A DNA stretch of 64,000 bases, from assembly GCA_030549495.1 (NCBI GenBank), contig JAUIRK010000043.1:586511-650510 (forward strand), given 5' to 3'. Positions 23,785-36,779 of this stretch are shown one piece after another. Source of the DNA: Nectonema munidae (lineage: Eukaryota; Nematomorpha; Nectonematoida; Nectonematidae). The first letter of the stretch is position 1; each line of letters opens with the position of its first letter. Below the pieces are notes generated by a model that was not told the origin of the DNA, ran no database searches, and saw only the letters and a list, made by a program, of their open reading frames with translations. The translations under genes and the position numbers were made by a program.

Positions 23785-25090
23785 TTGTTACATTTTGAGA
23801 AATTTAACCTTTAATCTGTAACAATTTCCAACACAATTATAAAACCACTCTACTAACAGAACCTAAATTTATTTGTAGATTTTTATAAAATAACTTTAGT
23901 TTTCGGTTTTTTATAAATTAACCTTCGTTTTTATATTACTTATAACTTTTGAATTATTCGCCAAATTTTTAAGTGCGGGTTTAATTTACACTTTGATTCC
24001 TCAAAAAATAAAGATTTTGGATTGCGCTTTGATAAGTTCATTGAAAAAAAATGAGAAGTGAAAAAGATAAAAAGATGTATTTACTAAATTTTTCTCAATA
24101 ATTAGCTTCATAAATTTATATTCTTTTTTTCATTATAAACAACTCTCTTACAAAAACCTAAATTTATTTGTGGATTTTTAAAAAATAATTTTAATTTTCG
24201 GTTCTCACAAGCGCCTCATACAAATATTGAAGAAATATTGTTCTTTATGAAGTTTTAGGAACTTTTCTTTATTATGTACTAAATATTCACATGTACGGTT
24301 GAACATACAACTTAATTGTCATCTCCAATCTGTATACTACAATGGTTTCTATTCCATATCAAAATTTTTTGAGGGTATACACTGTTAATCTACTTTATTT
24401 CGTTAGTACTTTCATGTAGTGTAGGTGAAATGACTTCAAATTAATTGCATAGACCCTTACTTGAACTAAAAATTTTGCCCAAAATTTTTTTTTCACGAGA
24501 AGTTAAAATTTTAAAAATTATCCCATTGGATAAGGAAAAGAGTTGACATTTTTAACGCGATTTTTTTAATTAAAATAAAATGATTTTTTTCTAAATTTTA
24601 CATTTACTTATTCAAAATCGCTTACATTTTATTTTAAAATTTTATTTTTAATTTAAACATAATACGTTGAAAAAATTTGAATTTTAAAAAAATTTTGGGA
24701 CCTACAAAATTTTTAAAAAATTTTAAATTTATTAAATTTTAGATTTTAATATCTCATTTAAAGGTAATATTATACTGATTACGAAAATGTATTAATATTT
24801 TAAATTTCAATTTTTTTTAAATACTTTTTTTGTCTCTGAACTTGATAAAATGACAAAATTTCCAACGTTGAACTCAAAAAAATATATAAGTCATTCGATT
24901 CATTCAAACAAATTGCATATTTGGAATCAGCGTACCAAACCCTATAAGAATAGATTTTTAAATTTTAATATTTCAAAATTTTCGATTTTTCAGGCCTTTC
25001 AAACGGTCTCAAAAGTATGACTTCACATATATTCAACAAATATACAAGTATTAAATATTTTGGTTCAAAATTTTTTTTATATATATTTGT
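23785..25090 (+). repeat. Repeat R, copy 1
   Basis: One of three same-orientation copies of an A+T-rich repeat. Shared landmarks are CTGTAACAATTTCCAACACA, a tandem pair of blocks containing ACCTAAATTTATTTGTAGAT, an ATTGAAGAAATATT(T) block, and the closing TTCAACAAATATACAAGTA. Other copies are 28900-29070 plus 35692-36740 and 50640-51968. No protein is encoded and no terminal repeats were found. It may be a non-coding part of a larger unrecognised element. Confidence 0.7.
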
Positions 25091-25121
25091 CTTGCCAGAC
25101 CTACTTTTAAACTTACATACA

Positions 25122-25142
25122 CCCACACACACACACACACAT
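25122..25142. repeat. (CA)n microsatellite
   Basis: Short run of alternating C and A following ACACCC, at the right edge of repeat R copy 1. Confidence 0.8.
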
Positions 25143-25234
25143 TATTTGTATAATGCGAGATTCTTTAAAATATTAATGATATATTTGAAGAAATATTTTT
25201 TCAGTATGAAGAGTTTTAGGAAACTCTTCTCTGT

Positions 25235-25610
25235 TATGTAATCATATATTCTCATAACCTGTACAGTTGAACGTGGGCAGACAACTTGAGTGTCATTTCC
25301 AACCTGTATACTACGATGATTCATCTCAAACCTGTATTCTACGATGGTTTCTATTCCATGTACAAATGGGAGACCTTGTTCAACTTTCTGTTCATATTTT
25401 GCTAAATGTAAGATTTGATATACCTCATTCAGGGAGCCGATGCTACATAAGTTATCTATATATATCTGTATACTACGATGGTTCATCTCCAACCTATATA
25501 CGGCAATGGTTCATCTCCAACCTGTCAGTTCATATTTTGCTAGATGTAAGATTTGATATACCTCATTCAGGGAGATGATGTTACCAAAGTTATTACCTAT
25601 ATTTTTAAAT
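25235..25610 (+). repeat. Minisatellite-bearing repeat, copy 1
   Basis: Several copies of a roughly 28-bp unit built on CTGTATACTACGATGGTT and CATCTCCAACC occur around a unique core with GTAAGATTTGATATACC. The whole block is present in inverted orientation at 54399-54775, and a partial version lies near 24300-24370. The left border carries CATATATTCTCATAACCTGT, which closes the 54775 copy as well, so the two represent one repeat family. No coding function is evident. Confidence 0.75.
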
Positions 25611-25869
25611 CTATATAAATCGTAAAATGTAAAAACATACTTAAAATAAAAATTTTCAAAAAATATTTTACATACATTTCCAAAAATTCTACATAAAAGT
25701 ACAAAACACTTAACTTTGAAATTGCAGTTTTATTTAATAAAAACTATATAATTATTTGAAAAGTTTATGTAATATAATAATAATAATATGACGATTTTTT
25801 GGAAATTTTTACTTATTTGATTTACAGAAAAAAAATTTAACTGTTTTTCAATATATCTTTTTCATGATA
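25611..25869. other. A+T-rich spacer
   Basis: Nothing recognised between the minisatellite block and the Tigger start; ends with the TA target dinucleotide at 25868-25869. Confidence 0.5.
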
Positions 25870-28166
25870 CAGTAGAACTCCGTTATTAAGACCACCTTTG
25901 GGACTAAACCCTATTGGTCGTATTATCGGGGTGGTCCTAATTGTGAATTTTTTAGTTAAAGACGTGAATCATAAAAAACAAAGAAAACACATTAAAGCTT
26001 TTTTTTGATTTAAAAAAAGAATCAATCGTTACTTGTTTTTTCCGGTTTTCACAAAAGAATAATTGTTGCTGAAGTAAGGATTCTGCTTTTGATAGGTGCA
26101 TCCAGACATCACTCATGTCCTTTTCGAGGCAATACTCTTTTACTTTCTCAATCATATGTAACGCTTCATTTGAGCTAATGCCAGACTGAACCGTTTCTTC
26201 CTCCTTATCTTCTTCATCATCACTTTCATTTTTATCTGCTTCATTAAGATATTCATTCACCATTCTTTCTTCCCAACCCTCAGAGAGCTTTTCTGACGTC
26301 TCTACATCTTCATCTATTGAGCTATACAGATCAGCTGTCATTTTGTTAGTTATATTTAACCTACTTGTCACTTCGTCTTTCAGTCCATTCAGTGAATGAT
26401 AGTTTTCAGTTTCTTCTTCACTGGTTATTTCATCAAAATGAAATCCAATCTTTTGAAAACATTTTTGAAGAGTAGACTGTTTACATTTTGAAACTGCATG
26501 TGTAATCCAGTTACAAGCTTGTAGCACATTAACCAACTTACTCATGTTCGAAGCATCTTTCGCAGAATCGATCTTCAACAAAATGTGCCGTAAAAGTTGT
26601 TTTCGATATGTTGTTTTGATAAACTGGATTATTCCTTGATCGAGTGGTTGAAGAACAGAAGTGGTGTTGACTGGCAAGAAAACTAATTTGATGTTCGTCA
26701 TTTCAATTTTGGTGTGAGATGGTGCATTATCTAAAAAGAGAAGCACATTACGTTTTTGACGTCGAAGTTTATCATTAAAGGTTTTCAACCATTCGCTGAA
26801 AACGCTTGAAGTCATCCAAGCTTTTTTGTTGTATGACCATTTAAAGTTGAGCTTGTCAACATTAACATTTTTAAAACAGCGAGGCTTTTTGTTGTGTCCA
26901 ATGATGAGTGGTTTTTCAAATTGACCATTCATATTAACGCAAAGCGAGACTGTGATTCTATTCTTCGATTTTTTCCCACCTATACACTGCTCCCCTTTCA
27001 CTTTCAAAGTTTTATTAGGTAAGCATCTGTAAAATAAGCCCGTCTCATCCATATTTAGATATCCTCATATTTATAATTTTTAATCAATTCTACAACTTTC
27101 ACCTTCCATTCTTCTACGGATTCCATATCTACAGATCCTTTTTCGCCACAAATTGCTCCAAATTTTATTGAATGCCTGTTTTTAAATCTATTCAACCAAC
27201 ACTGTGATGCTTTAAAATCATGTTTACACAGTTTTTCAGCAAAAATAAGTGCCTGTTCTTGTATCATTGGTCCAGATACAGGCACATGTATACTTCTGGC
27301 TTTCTGGAACCATTGCCAAGCTAGCTCATCTATATCTTCAAAGTTCGAGGATGTTGAAATTCTTTTCCTCTTCATTGATGTATTCGAACTCATGATTATA
27401 TTTTTACGCTTCAAAATAGATTGGACTTGGGTTTTGCTTACATTGAATTTTTCAGCCAAGTGCCTTTGACTTCTGCCAGTCGAATCTTTCAACAATTCAA
27501 TTTTTTCTCCCAAACTTAGCTCATTTCTTTTTAACTTTTTTTCACACATTTATGCTTAAATCTAAATAAGATATTCAAATTCAATATTAAAGAAAGGAAA
27601 AAAATTTAAAGAGAAAAAAAATATAAGAATAAATGACAATGTACTAGTATTGATTTAACTAAAAAACAAGAGCTAAAAAATTTGAATTTAGAAAGTTTCA
27701 ATTACAAAATTGCAAAAATTTAATATCATTTAAAAAATAAGAATAATAAATTGACTAAATATGTTAGAAGAAAAAGAAAAAGTTTATGTATGAAAAAGAT
27801 ATCTTAAACACGTGGTAATATAAAACATAAACCAGATTAAAACTTGAACAAGATGAAATGAAAATTTATTCTAAAAAATGTTTTTTGTCAAAAAATTCTA
27901 AAATTTTTCCATCTTATTTTAATAGTACTAGAGCAAATTTTCAGATTTATTATAGCATTTTTGGAAAAAACTTTTTATGAAAATTGTTAGGTGTAGTTAA
28001 ATGTTTTCTACAAAAATTATTGGTCTTAATAGCGAAATATAGGTGGTCTTAATACCGAAACTTTACTATGTGTGTATGAATACATTTTTAAACCTGTCCA
28101 TGGAAAAGTGGTCGGATTTGCGGGGTGGTCTTAACATCGGGGTGGTCGTTAACCGGGGTTCCACTG
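25870..28166 (-). mobile_element. Tigger/pogo transposon A, nearly intact
   Basis: The element begins CAGTAGAACTCCGTTATTAA and ends TTAACCGGGGTTCCACTG, imperfect terminal inverted repeats of the Tigger type. TA occurs on both sides (25868-25869 and 28167-28168). Sub-terminal GACCACC/GGTGGTC motifs repeat near both ends, a likely transposase-binding arrangement. At about 2.3 kb with a transposase that lacks only frame continuity, it is the best preserved autonomous DNA transposon in the window. Confidence 0.95.
25952..27549 (-). pseudogene. Tigger transposase with a single frameshift
   Basis: Two adjoining minus-strand open frames together make about 530 residues, the usual Tigger length. The first (27549-27055) begins MCEKKLKRNELSLGEKIELL. 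It carries a psq-type helix-turn-helix (AEKFNVSKTQVQSILKR) and the second CENP-B DNA-binding half (WFQKARSIHVPVSGPMIQEQ, FKASQCWLNRFKNRHSIKFG). The second (27052 onward) starts MDETGLFYRCLP. Its catalytic aspartates can be seen in MDETG, LLFLDNAPSH and LQPLDQGII. An acidic tail follows. The frames meet near 27055, where a one-base loss explains the break. The protein binds the element ends and catalyses excision at TA sites. Confidence 0.9.
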
Positions 28167-28168
28167 TA

Positions 28169-28899
28169 TATATATTATATCATTTGAAAGTTTATCGTTT
28201 GCTACATACTCTAGAATAATTTATTTTGCAAAAGTTTTTAATTTTTTTAATAACTAGACTTTACTTCGAAAAATTTGGTCGAAATTTTAGTAAAAAAAAG
28301 GGACAACTTTTAAAGACCAGCATAACGTGAAGATTAAAAGATATTTTTTGATTAAAGATGGTATCATTAGAAAGATATACTCTTGGTGGGTAACATAGGC
28401 TAGGGTTTACAAAAAAATATATTTTTTTTTCCAAAATCTGCTTTTATGTGAGGTCAGTCAACTTTTATCTTGTTCTAAAAATATCAATAATTAACGTGAT
28501 GAGTTTATATACTATTTTTTCAATTTTTCATATTAACAAAGGTAGAATATGGTTTTTTACATTTTAAAATGTCATAGTTAAAGAAAACTGTCGAAAATTA
28601 ATATATATTTTTACTTTTTAGAAGTCAGTATAATGTTTTTTAATAAATTTTAAATTATTTTTGAGGTGAAAAATGTCGATCGAATGTACAAGTTTTGTTC
28701 GATAATCGTAGCCTACTTTTATTTCAAAACAATTTTTATTCAGTTTAGTTATACTTAGTCAAATATTAAAAGGCTTATAATTTCACATTTATCAACAAAA
28801 TGCATCATGCAATATACCAAATTAAAGCATTTTTTATGGGCTTTCAGAATAGGTTATTTATATCATAATTATTTGAGAAATACCATTTTACTGTTTTTG
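28169..28899. other. Non-coding stretch
   Basis: A+T-rich DNA between Tigger A and repeat R copy 2; nothing recognised. Confidence 0.5.
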
Positions 28900-29070
28900 T
28901 ATTCCATGGGCTACATTACCATTGTAATTACAAATAAAATTTGATTTTTTTTTTATAATTTTGTATTCTTCAGTTTTCTTCGTAATTTGCAGATGAGGGA
29001 TGCAGATTTTTTATATTTGGTAATTTTAAACTAACGCTTGTTACATTTTGACAAATTTTAACCTTTAATC
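28900..29070 (+). repeat. Repeat R, copy 2, left part
   Basis: Matches 50640-50810 (CCATTGTAATTACAAATAAA and following). It is interrupted after the target site CTTTAATC (29063-29070) by the hAT at 29071-35691 and continues at 35692. Confidence 0.85.
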
Positions 29071-29426
29071 CAGGCATGTCAAACTCAGAGTCCCACGAGG
29101 GCCAAAGGAGTGAGTGTGTGTTCTCATGAGGGCCGCACTCCTACAATTATATTTAAGGTTGTTCAATAAAAATTATTGTAGAATATTTTACTTTTAACTT
29201 AGAAACATGCAATGGTTTGGTTATATTCAAAAATGCAAGTACAAAGTCATGTATAGTTAAACAAAATAATTTAATTAAAAAATTAGCAAGGATATAAATC
29301 TGTTCTTTATTTTAATATAAAAAAAGTTTATAAGGCAACATACATGGCCCACATGTATTTGAATGAACTACAAATGAAATGCACATAAATTACAATAGTT
29401 CAAAATAAACATTTATTATTAATTAT

Positions 29427-32400
29427 TCAAATACTTTTCATGTTCTTGCCCGAGGCTTGACACCTCTTTTTCTTGACAATCTTTGCTAAGTCTGGCTGAA
29501 ATTTCTGTGCATTTCCAACTTTTATAAGAGATGATAAGTGAAAATCAGTAAACCTAGTTCTCTGAGAAGTTTTTGTTGATTTCATGAAAGAAAATAACTG
29601 TTCACACAAATAGGTAGAACCAAACATTGCTAAGACACGTGTTGCAAACTTTCTAAGATTTGTAAACCTTTCGGGAAGATATGAAAAGAAATCAGGTATT
29701 CCTACTTCAAAATACTTTGCTCTGAGTCAAGAATCCAACTGCATTTCTAAAAGTTTCATTTGAATGTTTACTTCTGCCTTAGTAACATCAAAAGTAAAAG
29801 GAGCTGAGAATAGTGCAAATGGATGTTCAAAAGATGAGAAATCACGAAATCTTTTTTGAACTCCGTTGACAACAATTCCAGTTGACTATTATACTTAGCA
29901 AAGCTTAGTACAGACTTAGTATTAATACTGCTCTTTGCACGTAGGAAAATGAACTAAATTTTCATTTGAGACTTGTGACTTCCATAAACTCAACTTTGTA
30001 ATGAAGCATTTAATGTCATCATACAACTGAGTAATGAGCTTGTTTTTACCTTGTAATTTCAAATTGAGACCATTTAATTGTGCTGTGATATCCACAGCAA
30101 AAACTAGATCTTGGAGCCAACTTTCATCTTTTATTTCATCGGTATTTTGACCCTTCATTTCCAAAAATGTGATTATTTCTTGCCTTAATAAATAAAATCT
30201 TTTCAATACTTTGTGACATGACAACCGACGCACATCTGTATAGAATGGAACATCGATGAAATGATTACCCATATCCTCCAATAACTGAATGAATTGACAG
30301 TGGTTGAGAGAACGGCCTCTAATATAGTTCACTGTGTTTGTGACCAAACAAAGTACATCATTCAATTTTAAAATCTTTGAACACAGATTTTGTTGATAAA
30401 TAATAGAGTGAAAATGTGTAACCGACAAATCTGGATGTAAATTCTTTATTTTTGCTTGTAACTTGGCAACAATACCATTATGACTGCCAATCATATTTGC
30501 TGCACCGTCTGTAGACAAGCAGACAAGTCTGCTTAAATTGAAATCATACTCATCCAAAACTTTTTCGATTTTCTCAAAGATGGCTTGACTTGTTGTTATG
30601 TCATGCATAGGGATCAGCTCAATTAGCTCTTCATAAATGTCAAATTTGTTGTCACAGGCCCTCATGAAAATTGCAAGGTGTGTTATACCAGTAATATCAA
30701 TAGTCTAATCAATTGCAATAGAAAAATGTTCAAATTTTAATGATTCGCTTTTCAAATGTTGCTTCAAATCACTTGATATTTCATCGATCCGTTCAGCAAC
30801 AGTGTTCCTGGTTAGTGATATATCTTTACACAAGTGTGCCTTTTCTGAACAGACAATTTCAGCCGTTTTCACAAGACATTGTTTTACAAAATCTCATTCA
30901 GTGTAGGATTTCCCATTCGTCGCTATCATTCGGCTGAGTTCATAACTTGCAGTAACAGAAGCGACATACTCTTTCTGAATTTTTGTAAAAGGGGTCTGTT
31001 GCCGTGTCAAGTTAACTTTCAATTCCTTGAGCTTTAACCCCCCTTGGCTAAAAAATTAATTGTAGAAAATTGACTGAATCATATCCCTTCAAATTTTGTG
31101 TCTTTTCCTAAAATCGCTAGCTGCATCTTTTGAAACCATTTTCATGGTAGTTGAATGACCCCTTCATGCCTAAAACTGTCAATCAAAATTAAAAAAAATT
31201 ATTTTTCAGCAAAATTTTGACATTATCTGTACTTAACCTTATAACTTAGGATCTATATTATATAATACCCTGAAATTTTATAATTATATACAGTTTAGAA
31301 CGCATAACACTTTATATATTTAATTTTTTCAATAATCATGGCTACTTTTTAGAAAATGTCAATCAAAATTTTGATTGATCAAAAATGTATCTAATAAAAT
31401 ATACCTTCAAATTTTACATAAAATATATGTTTTTATACTAAATCGGTCATGCTGTTTTCATTTCTGAACTCATTTTTTACATTTAGGATATGAAAATACC
31501 TATATGTGTTAATCAAATTTGCGGTTTACTTCTGAAAATTGTCTCCAAAAACATTCATTCACATTTTACATAAAAACATATGTGTTATACTAAATCGGAC
31601 ATGCTGGTTTCATTTCTGGACTCATTTTTTACGTTTAGGATCTCAAAATACCTATAAGTGTTAATTAAATTTGCGGTTTACTTCTAAAAATTGTCTCCAA
31701 AAACATTCATTCAAATTTTACAATGAAATATATGTTTTATACCAAATCAACCATGCTGTTTTCATTTCTGAACTCATTTTTCAAATTTAGAGATTTTAAA
31801 ATATCAGTCAAAATTTGCGGTTTACTTCTAAAAGCTATCTCCAAATATATTCTCTCAATTTTACATGAAATATTTGTTTTTATACCAAATCGATCATGCT
31901 GTTTTCATTTTTGAATTCATTTTTTACATTTAGGATTTGGAAATACCTATAAGTATTAATCAAAGTTGCGGTTTACTTCTGAAAATTGTCTCCAAAAATA
32001 TTTTCTTGAAATATATGTTTTAATACCAAATCAATCATGCTGGTTTCATTTCTGGACTCATTTTTTACATTTAGCATGTGAAAATACATATAAGTGTTAA
32101 ACAAATTTGCGGTTTACTTCTAAAAATTGTCTCCAAAAACATTCATTCAAATTTTACAATTAAATATATGTTTTTATACCAAATCAACCATGCTAGTTTC
32201 ATTTATGGACTCAATTTTTGCAGTTTGAATTTGAAAATACATATAAGTATCAATTAAATTTGCGTTTAGTTCTAAAATTTGTTTTTATAGCAAATATATC
32301 ATGATGATTTCATTTCTGAACACAGTTTTCGCATTTAGAGGTTTTACTGCTAGTGTCAATCAAATTTGCTGTTTATGTTTGAAAACCATATCCCAAAATA

Positions 32401-35372
32401 TTCTCTCTAATTTTACATGAAATATATGTTTTTATACCAATTCGACCATGATAATTTTTATTTCTGAAATCATTTTTTGCATTTAGAGGTTTTAAATGTC
32501 TGAAAGTGTCAATAAATTTTCGATTTACGTCTAATGTCTACAGAAATATTTTTGAAATTTAAATAAAATATCTGTTTTTATGCCAAATGGAAGATGCTGG
32601 TTTCATTTTTGGACTCAGGTTTGGCATTTATGGTTTTAAAATATCTGAAAGCTTCAATCAGATTTGAGGTTTACTTCTAGATACTGTCTTCAAAAATATT
32701 TAAAAAAAAATAAAATATCTGTTTTATACCAAATCGACTATGCTTATTTTATTTCTGTACTGGATTTTGGATAATACGGTTAAAAAATATCTCGAAGTGG
32801 CAATTGAATTAGTAATGTATGCCTGAAAAACAGTTCTGTAAAAAAATTTCAAAAAATGGCTGCATATTAGGTATATAGTAAAAATATACTTTTTTTGTAT
32901 ATTTTGGCTTATAATACTTTCTACAATCATCTTAAGTATGAAATATTTATTAAAAAAAAAATAAAAAGTATTATAAAATCTTTTGAAAATTTGTATGAGA
33001 GAAGGAACCAAGTTGAAAACTAATTGAAAAGAGAACATTTGATCAAAACAAATAATTAAAAAAATATGTATCTTGACTAAATGGAAGATCTACAATGTTC
33101 TAATGAACTAGGAAGTGGTTTAATTATATAATATTAGATGCTTCAAAAAAGATTTTGACTGTGAAAAAAAAGTTCCTCTTTTACAAATGAAAAATATTTA
33201 AATCTATAGCTTATCATCTAGGATTACAGTTAACATTTAGCTAAGATGGATAGGAAATCTGAAAATTTAGAATAGGTCAGATTTATCAAAAATGGCACAG
33301 GTGCCAATATGTGAGAATTTAGTCACTATCAAGATATTTTTAATTTAAATTGAATTTGTTCATCTTTTTCCTTTTGTGTCAAAGAGATAATTTTTTAGAT
33401 GAAGAACGTTGACAACTTTTTGTAATTGAACAATCAACATCACGAATGATTCATCAGAAAAAATCCTTTGAAATAAGAGTGGTTGACAAATATTCAGGCT
33501 TGATAATAAAATACACGATACTGATAAAAAAAAGTCTAAGATCACCAAGAAGATTCTTTAATCAGAATGCTTTGAGAGAGGAAAAAACTAATTTTATCCT
33601 TATAAAAAAATTTTCGAACACACTTTGAAGAATATAAATTTCTAATGAAAAAAGAGCTACCAAAAAAGGATCATCATAGAATGAATACCAAAATTACATA
33701 CTGTAAATTATAATATGACATAGAGACTACGAGCCGATAACGAATTTGTAGCCGAAAAGATGGAGGTCCTATCGAGTTACATAAGTTACTGTAGAATGAA
33801 ATATTTTGAGTGAATTAAACACCTAAAGTTAGTTTATTAAATAAATTAAGAAAATAATTACCAGAGAAACGCAAGTAGAAGTTATTTTTATGTTTATATA
33901 TTTGACATTGATTTACAGGTTTAATCGATTTTTTGACAGGTTTTATAGATTTCATAAAAAATGAACATCACCATTAAATTCTGCATACTTGAAATGTATA
34001 AAAAACTTTAAAAGAATCAAAATTTTAATTTTGACATGGGCTGTAATATTTAAATTATTTTGTCAGGTTTGACTAATTTTTTATAAAAAAAAAAGGAATA
34101 TAACCAGTAAACACAGCTTACTTGAAAATGGGTATATGTGTGTAAAAAACATTATATAATTATTTAGATAAAAGTTTCATTTTTGAGATGAGCTGTCATA
34201 TGTAAATCACTTTTTTGACAGGTTTGAGTGATTTTCATAAAAATTGAATATCACCATTGAATTCAGGATATTTGAAATGGGTATACATGTGTAAAAAACT
34301 TTATTTACTTATTTAGATAAAAAGTTCCTTTTTGAGATGAGCTGTGACATTTAGATCAATTTTTTGACAGGTTTAATTGATTTTCATAAAAATGATTATC
34401 ACCACTGAATTCAGCATACTTGAAAATGGGTATATGTGTGTAAAAAACATTATATAATTATTTAGATAAAAAGTTTCTTTTTTGAGATGAGCTGTCACAT
34501 TTAGAACAATTTTTTGACAGGTTTGATTGATTTTCATAAAAAATAAATATCACCACTGAATTCAGCATATTTGAAAATGGGTATACATGTGTAAAAAACT
34601 TTATATACTTATTTAGATAAAAAGTTCCTTTTTGAGATGAGCTGTCACATTTAGATCAATTTTTTGACAGGTTTGATTGATTTTCATAAAAATGAATATC
34701 ACCACTGAATTCAGCTTACTTGAAAATGGGTATACATGTGTAAAAATCTTTATATACTTATTTAGATAAAAAGTTCTTTTTTGAGATGAGCTGTCACATT
34801 TAGATCAATTTTTTGACAGGTTTGATTGATTTTCATAAAAAATGAATATCACCACTGAATTCAGCATACTTGAAAATGGGTATACATGTGTAAAAAACTT
34901 TATATACTTATTTAGATAAAAAGTTCCTTTTTGAGATGAGCTGTCAAATATAAATCAATTTTTTGACAGGTTTGATTGATTTTGATAAAAAAATGGACAT
35001 CACCACCATTCAGCATCGTTGAAATATATATGTAACATTAAAAATATTTATAAAAACTTAATAATCTCTGAGAAAAATAGGGGGGCACTTTACGCCCCCC
35101 CCCCCCCAACAATTGAGCGGACAAATTTTGCCCAGCACTAATAGGGTTAAAACACGCATTGGGCCTTCATATTTATCGTAAGATAGATGGCTAGTCTCAT
35201 AATGTCTTTTCAAGTTGTAAGCTTTCGGCGTACAAATGTGGTTATTGCAAATTAAACAATGTATCTTTCCATTAATTTCTGTGCAAAAATACGGTAATTC
35301 TCATTTCTCTTGAAACACTCGCCCTTCTTCATTTACCTTCCTTTTTTTCCTAGTCGGAGGAGTATTAGCCAT
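29427..35372 (-). pseudogene. hAT transposase, GTF2IRD2/ZBED5-like, split by insertion
   Basis: The gene starts at 35372 with MANTPPTRKKRKVNEEGRVF and a BED/C2H2-like finger (CLICNNHICTPKAYNLKRHY, then ETSH). The frame reaches EGPMRVLKLKELKVN across the point where the TTAA element (31038-35146) is inserted. It goes on with ATNGKSYTE, then 30665-29922 with CLSTDGAANMIGSHNGIVAK, a catalytic-core segment, and QQNLCSKILKLNDVLCLVTN. It ends with the dimerisation block MFGSTYLCEQLFSFMKSTKT (29627-29427). This architecture is that of hAT-Charlie proteins related to human GTF2IRD2 and ZBED5. Beyond the insertion there is a stop in the finger region (Trp codon to TGA after FQEK) and further breaks around 29630-29920 and 30665-30710. 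Confidence 0.9.
31038..35146 (-). mobile_element. Non-autonomous TTAA (piggyBac-like) element A with internal satellites
   Basis: TTAA is duplicated at 31034-31037 and 35147-35150. The right end GCCCAGCACTAATAGGG matches both ends of element B; the left end (CCCCCCTTGGC...) is degraded. Inside, from left to right, are a short unique part, about nine units of a roughly 150-170 bp satellite (31370-32760), a unique middle with an open frame at 32724-33038 (minus), and about seven units of a roughly 145-bp satellite (33900-35040, with GATGAGCTGTCACATTTAGA). A G+C hairpin (GGGGGGCAC...GCCCCCC) lies next to the right end. No transposase is present, so it would have to be moved by one supplied in trans. 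It is inserted in the hAT transposase gene at 29071-35691. Confidence 0.9.
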
Positions 35373-35691
35373 TTTAAAGACGAAGTGCAATCTAAAAAAT
35401 TAAAAAATAAATTAAAAAACAACATGAAGAAAAATATTTATGTTAATTAAAGCGGAATAAAACAAAGAACCTGACTCCTGCACACTAACACCCGATTTAT
35501 ATTTCCAGTTTAAAGAAAATTTAATAAAAAATAAACAATAGTAAAATATAATATATGTTGCTTATAAGGCGAGAGTTGCAATGTAAGAGGAGTGTGTAAA
35601 AAGTAGTGGAAATGTTTAATTTATCCTTGCTTAAAATCGTCTGGGTGGGCCCCAAATCTGCTTGTAATAGGCCGCATGTTTGACATGGCTG

Positions 35692-36740
35692 CTTTAATCT
35701 GTAACAATTTCCAACACAATTATAAAACCACTCTACTATTAGAACCTAAATTTATTTCTAAATTTTTACAAAAAAGAAAATTTTGAATTATGCTTATTGA
35801 TGTCTTCACTGAAGAAAAAAAGAGAAAATAAAAAGATCAAAATATGTGTTTTAATAAATTTTTCTCAATAATTAACCTCATGAATTTATGTTCTTTTTTC
35901 ATTATAAGCCTCTCCTACAATAACCTAAATTTATTTGTAGATTTTTATAAAATAATTTTAATTTTCGATTCTCACACACGCGCGCTACACACATGGAAGA
36001 AATATTTTTTTCTGTATGAAGTTTTAGGAAACTCTTCTATAAAAAAATTCAAAAAAATGTATGCAATTTTTTAAAAAAAAAGTTTTTGTCCAAAAAAATG
36101 TGACATTTTTGACTGGATTTTTTTAATTAAAATAAAATTATTTTTTTTAGAATTTTTACATTATCTTATTCAAAATCGCTTATATTTTATTAAAACATTT
36201 TTAAATTTTAAAAAATATTTATTTTTGATATATTTTTTTTGATTTAACAATTTTTTAAAAAATTTTAATTTTGAAAGAAGACTTTATGCGAGAAATTTTT
36301 TAAAACATTTTAAATCATGGCTATCTTAAAAAGCATCTTTTTAGCCGCATTTTGCATGTCGTTTTTAATTTGAAAAAATTTAAAAAAATTTTTCCCTTTG
36401 AATAATATGCAAAATTTTGCAATTTTTCACTATATTTTAGCGTGTAAAATTAATAATTAGTACTTTTTTTTCAATTTTTTTTTGTATTTTCATAAAATAT
36501 ATCGAACTTCTAGAAATGATAAATTAATTTATAAGAAATGAAAAATTAATTTTTCAGGCACTTTCAAACAGGCTCAAAATTATGACTCCACATATATTCA
36601 ACAGATATACCAGTATTATGCATTTTTAGATTCTTCTTATTATTATGAATAACAGTATTAACTTTATTTTACCATAAATATTTTGGTGCAAAATTTTTTA
36701 TATATATTGTATTTTCGCAAGTCATAGTTATCAATTTAAT
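35692..36740 (+). repeat. Repeat R, copy 2, right part
   Basis: Continues repeat R after the hAT target duplication. It contains CTGTAACAATTTCCAACACA, the paired ACCTAAATTTATTT blocks, and the closing CATATATTCAACAGATATAC. It diverges in the middle from copies 1 and 3. Confidence 0.8.
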
Positions 36741-36779
36741 AAACATGTGTAATACAAAGGTTCAACATGTTCAACCAGG

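Larger units (their letters stand above)
29071..35691 (-). mobile_element. hAT transposon carrying a nested TTAA element
   Basis: The left end CAGGCATGTCAAACTC and right end TTTGACATGGCTG are hAT-type terminal inverted repeats. CTTTAATC flanks both sides (29063-29070 and 35692-35699), an 8-bp target duplication confirmed by the continuous copy of repeat R at 50640. The element is 6.6 kb only because a 4.1-kb TTAA element sits within its transposase gene. Without that insert it would be about 2.5 kb. Confidence 0.95.

Noticed and set aside
31370-35040. Regularly spaced repeats that might suggest a CRISPR-like array
   Set aside because: Units are contiguous tandem repeats of about 145-170 bp without unique spacers, in a eukaryotic transposon with TTAA ends.
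35086-35110. Long poly-C run as a possible assembly error
   Set aside because: A matching C-rich hairpin occurs at the same place in element B (near 39860), so it is a real feature of the family, though the exact run length may be unreliable.
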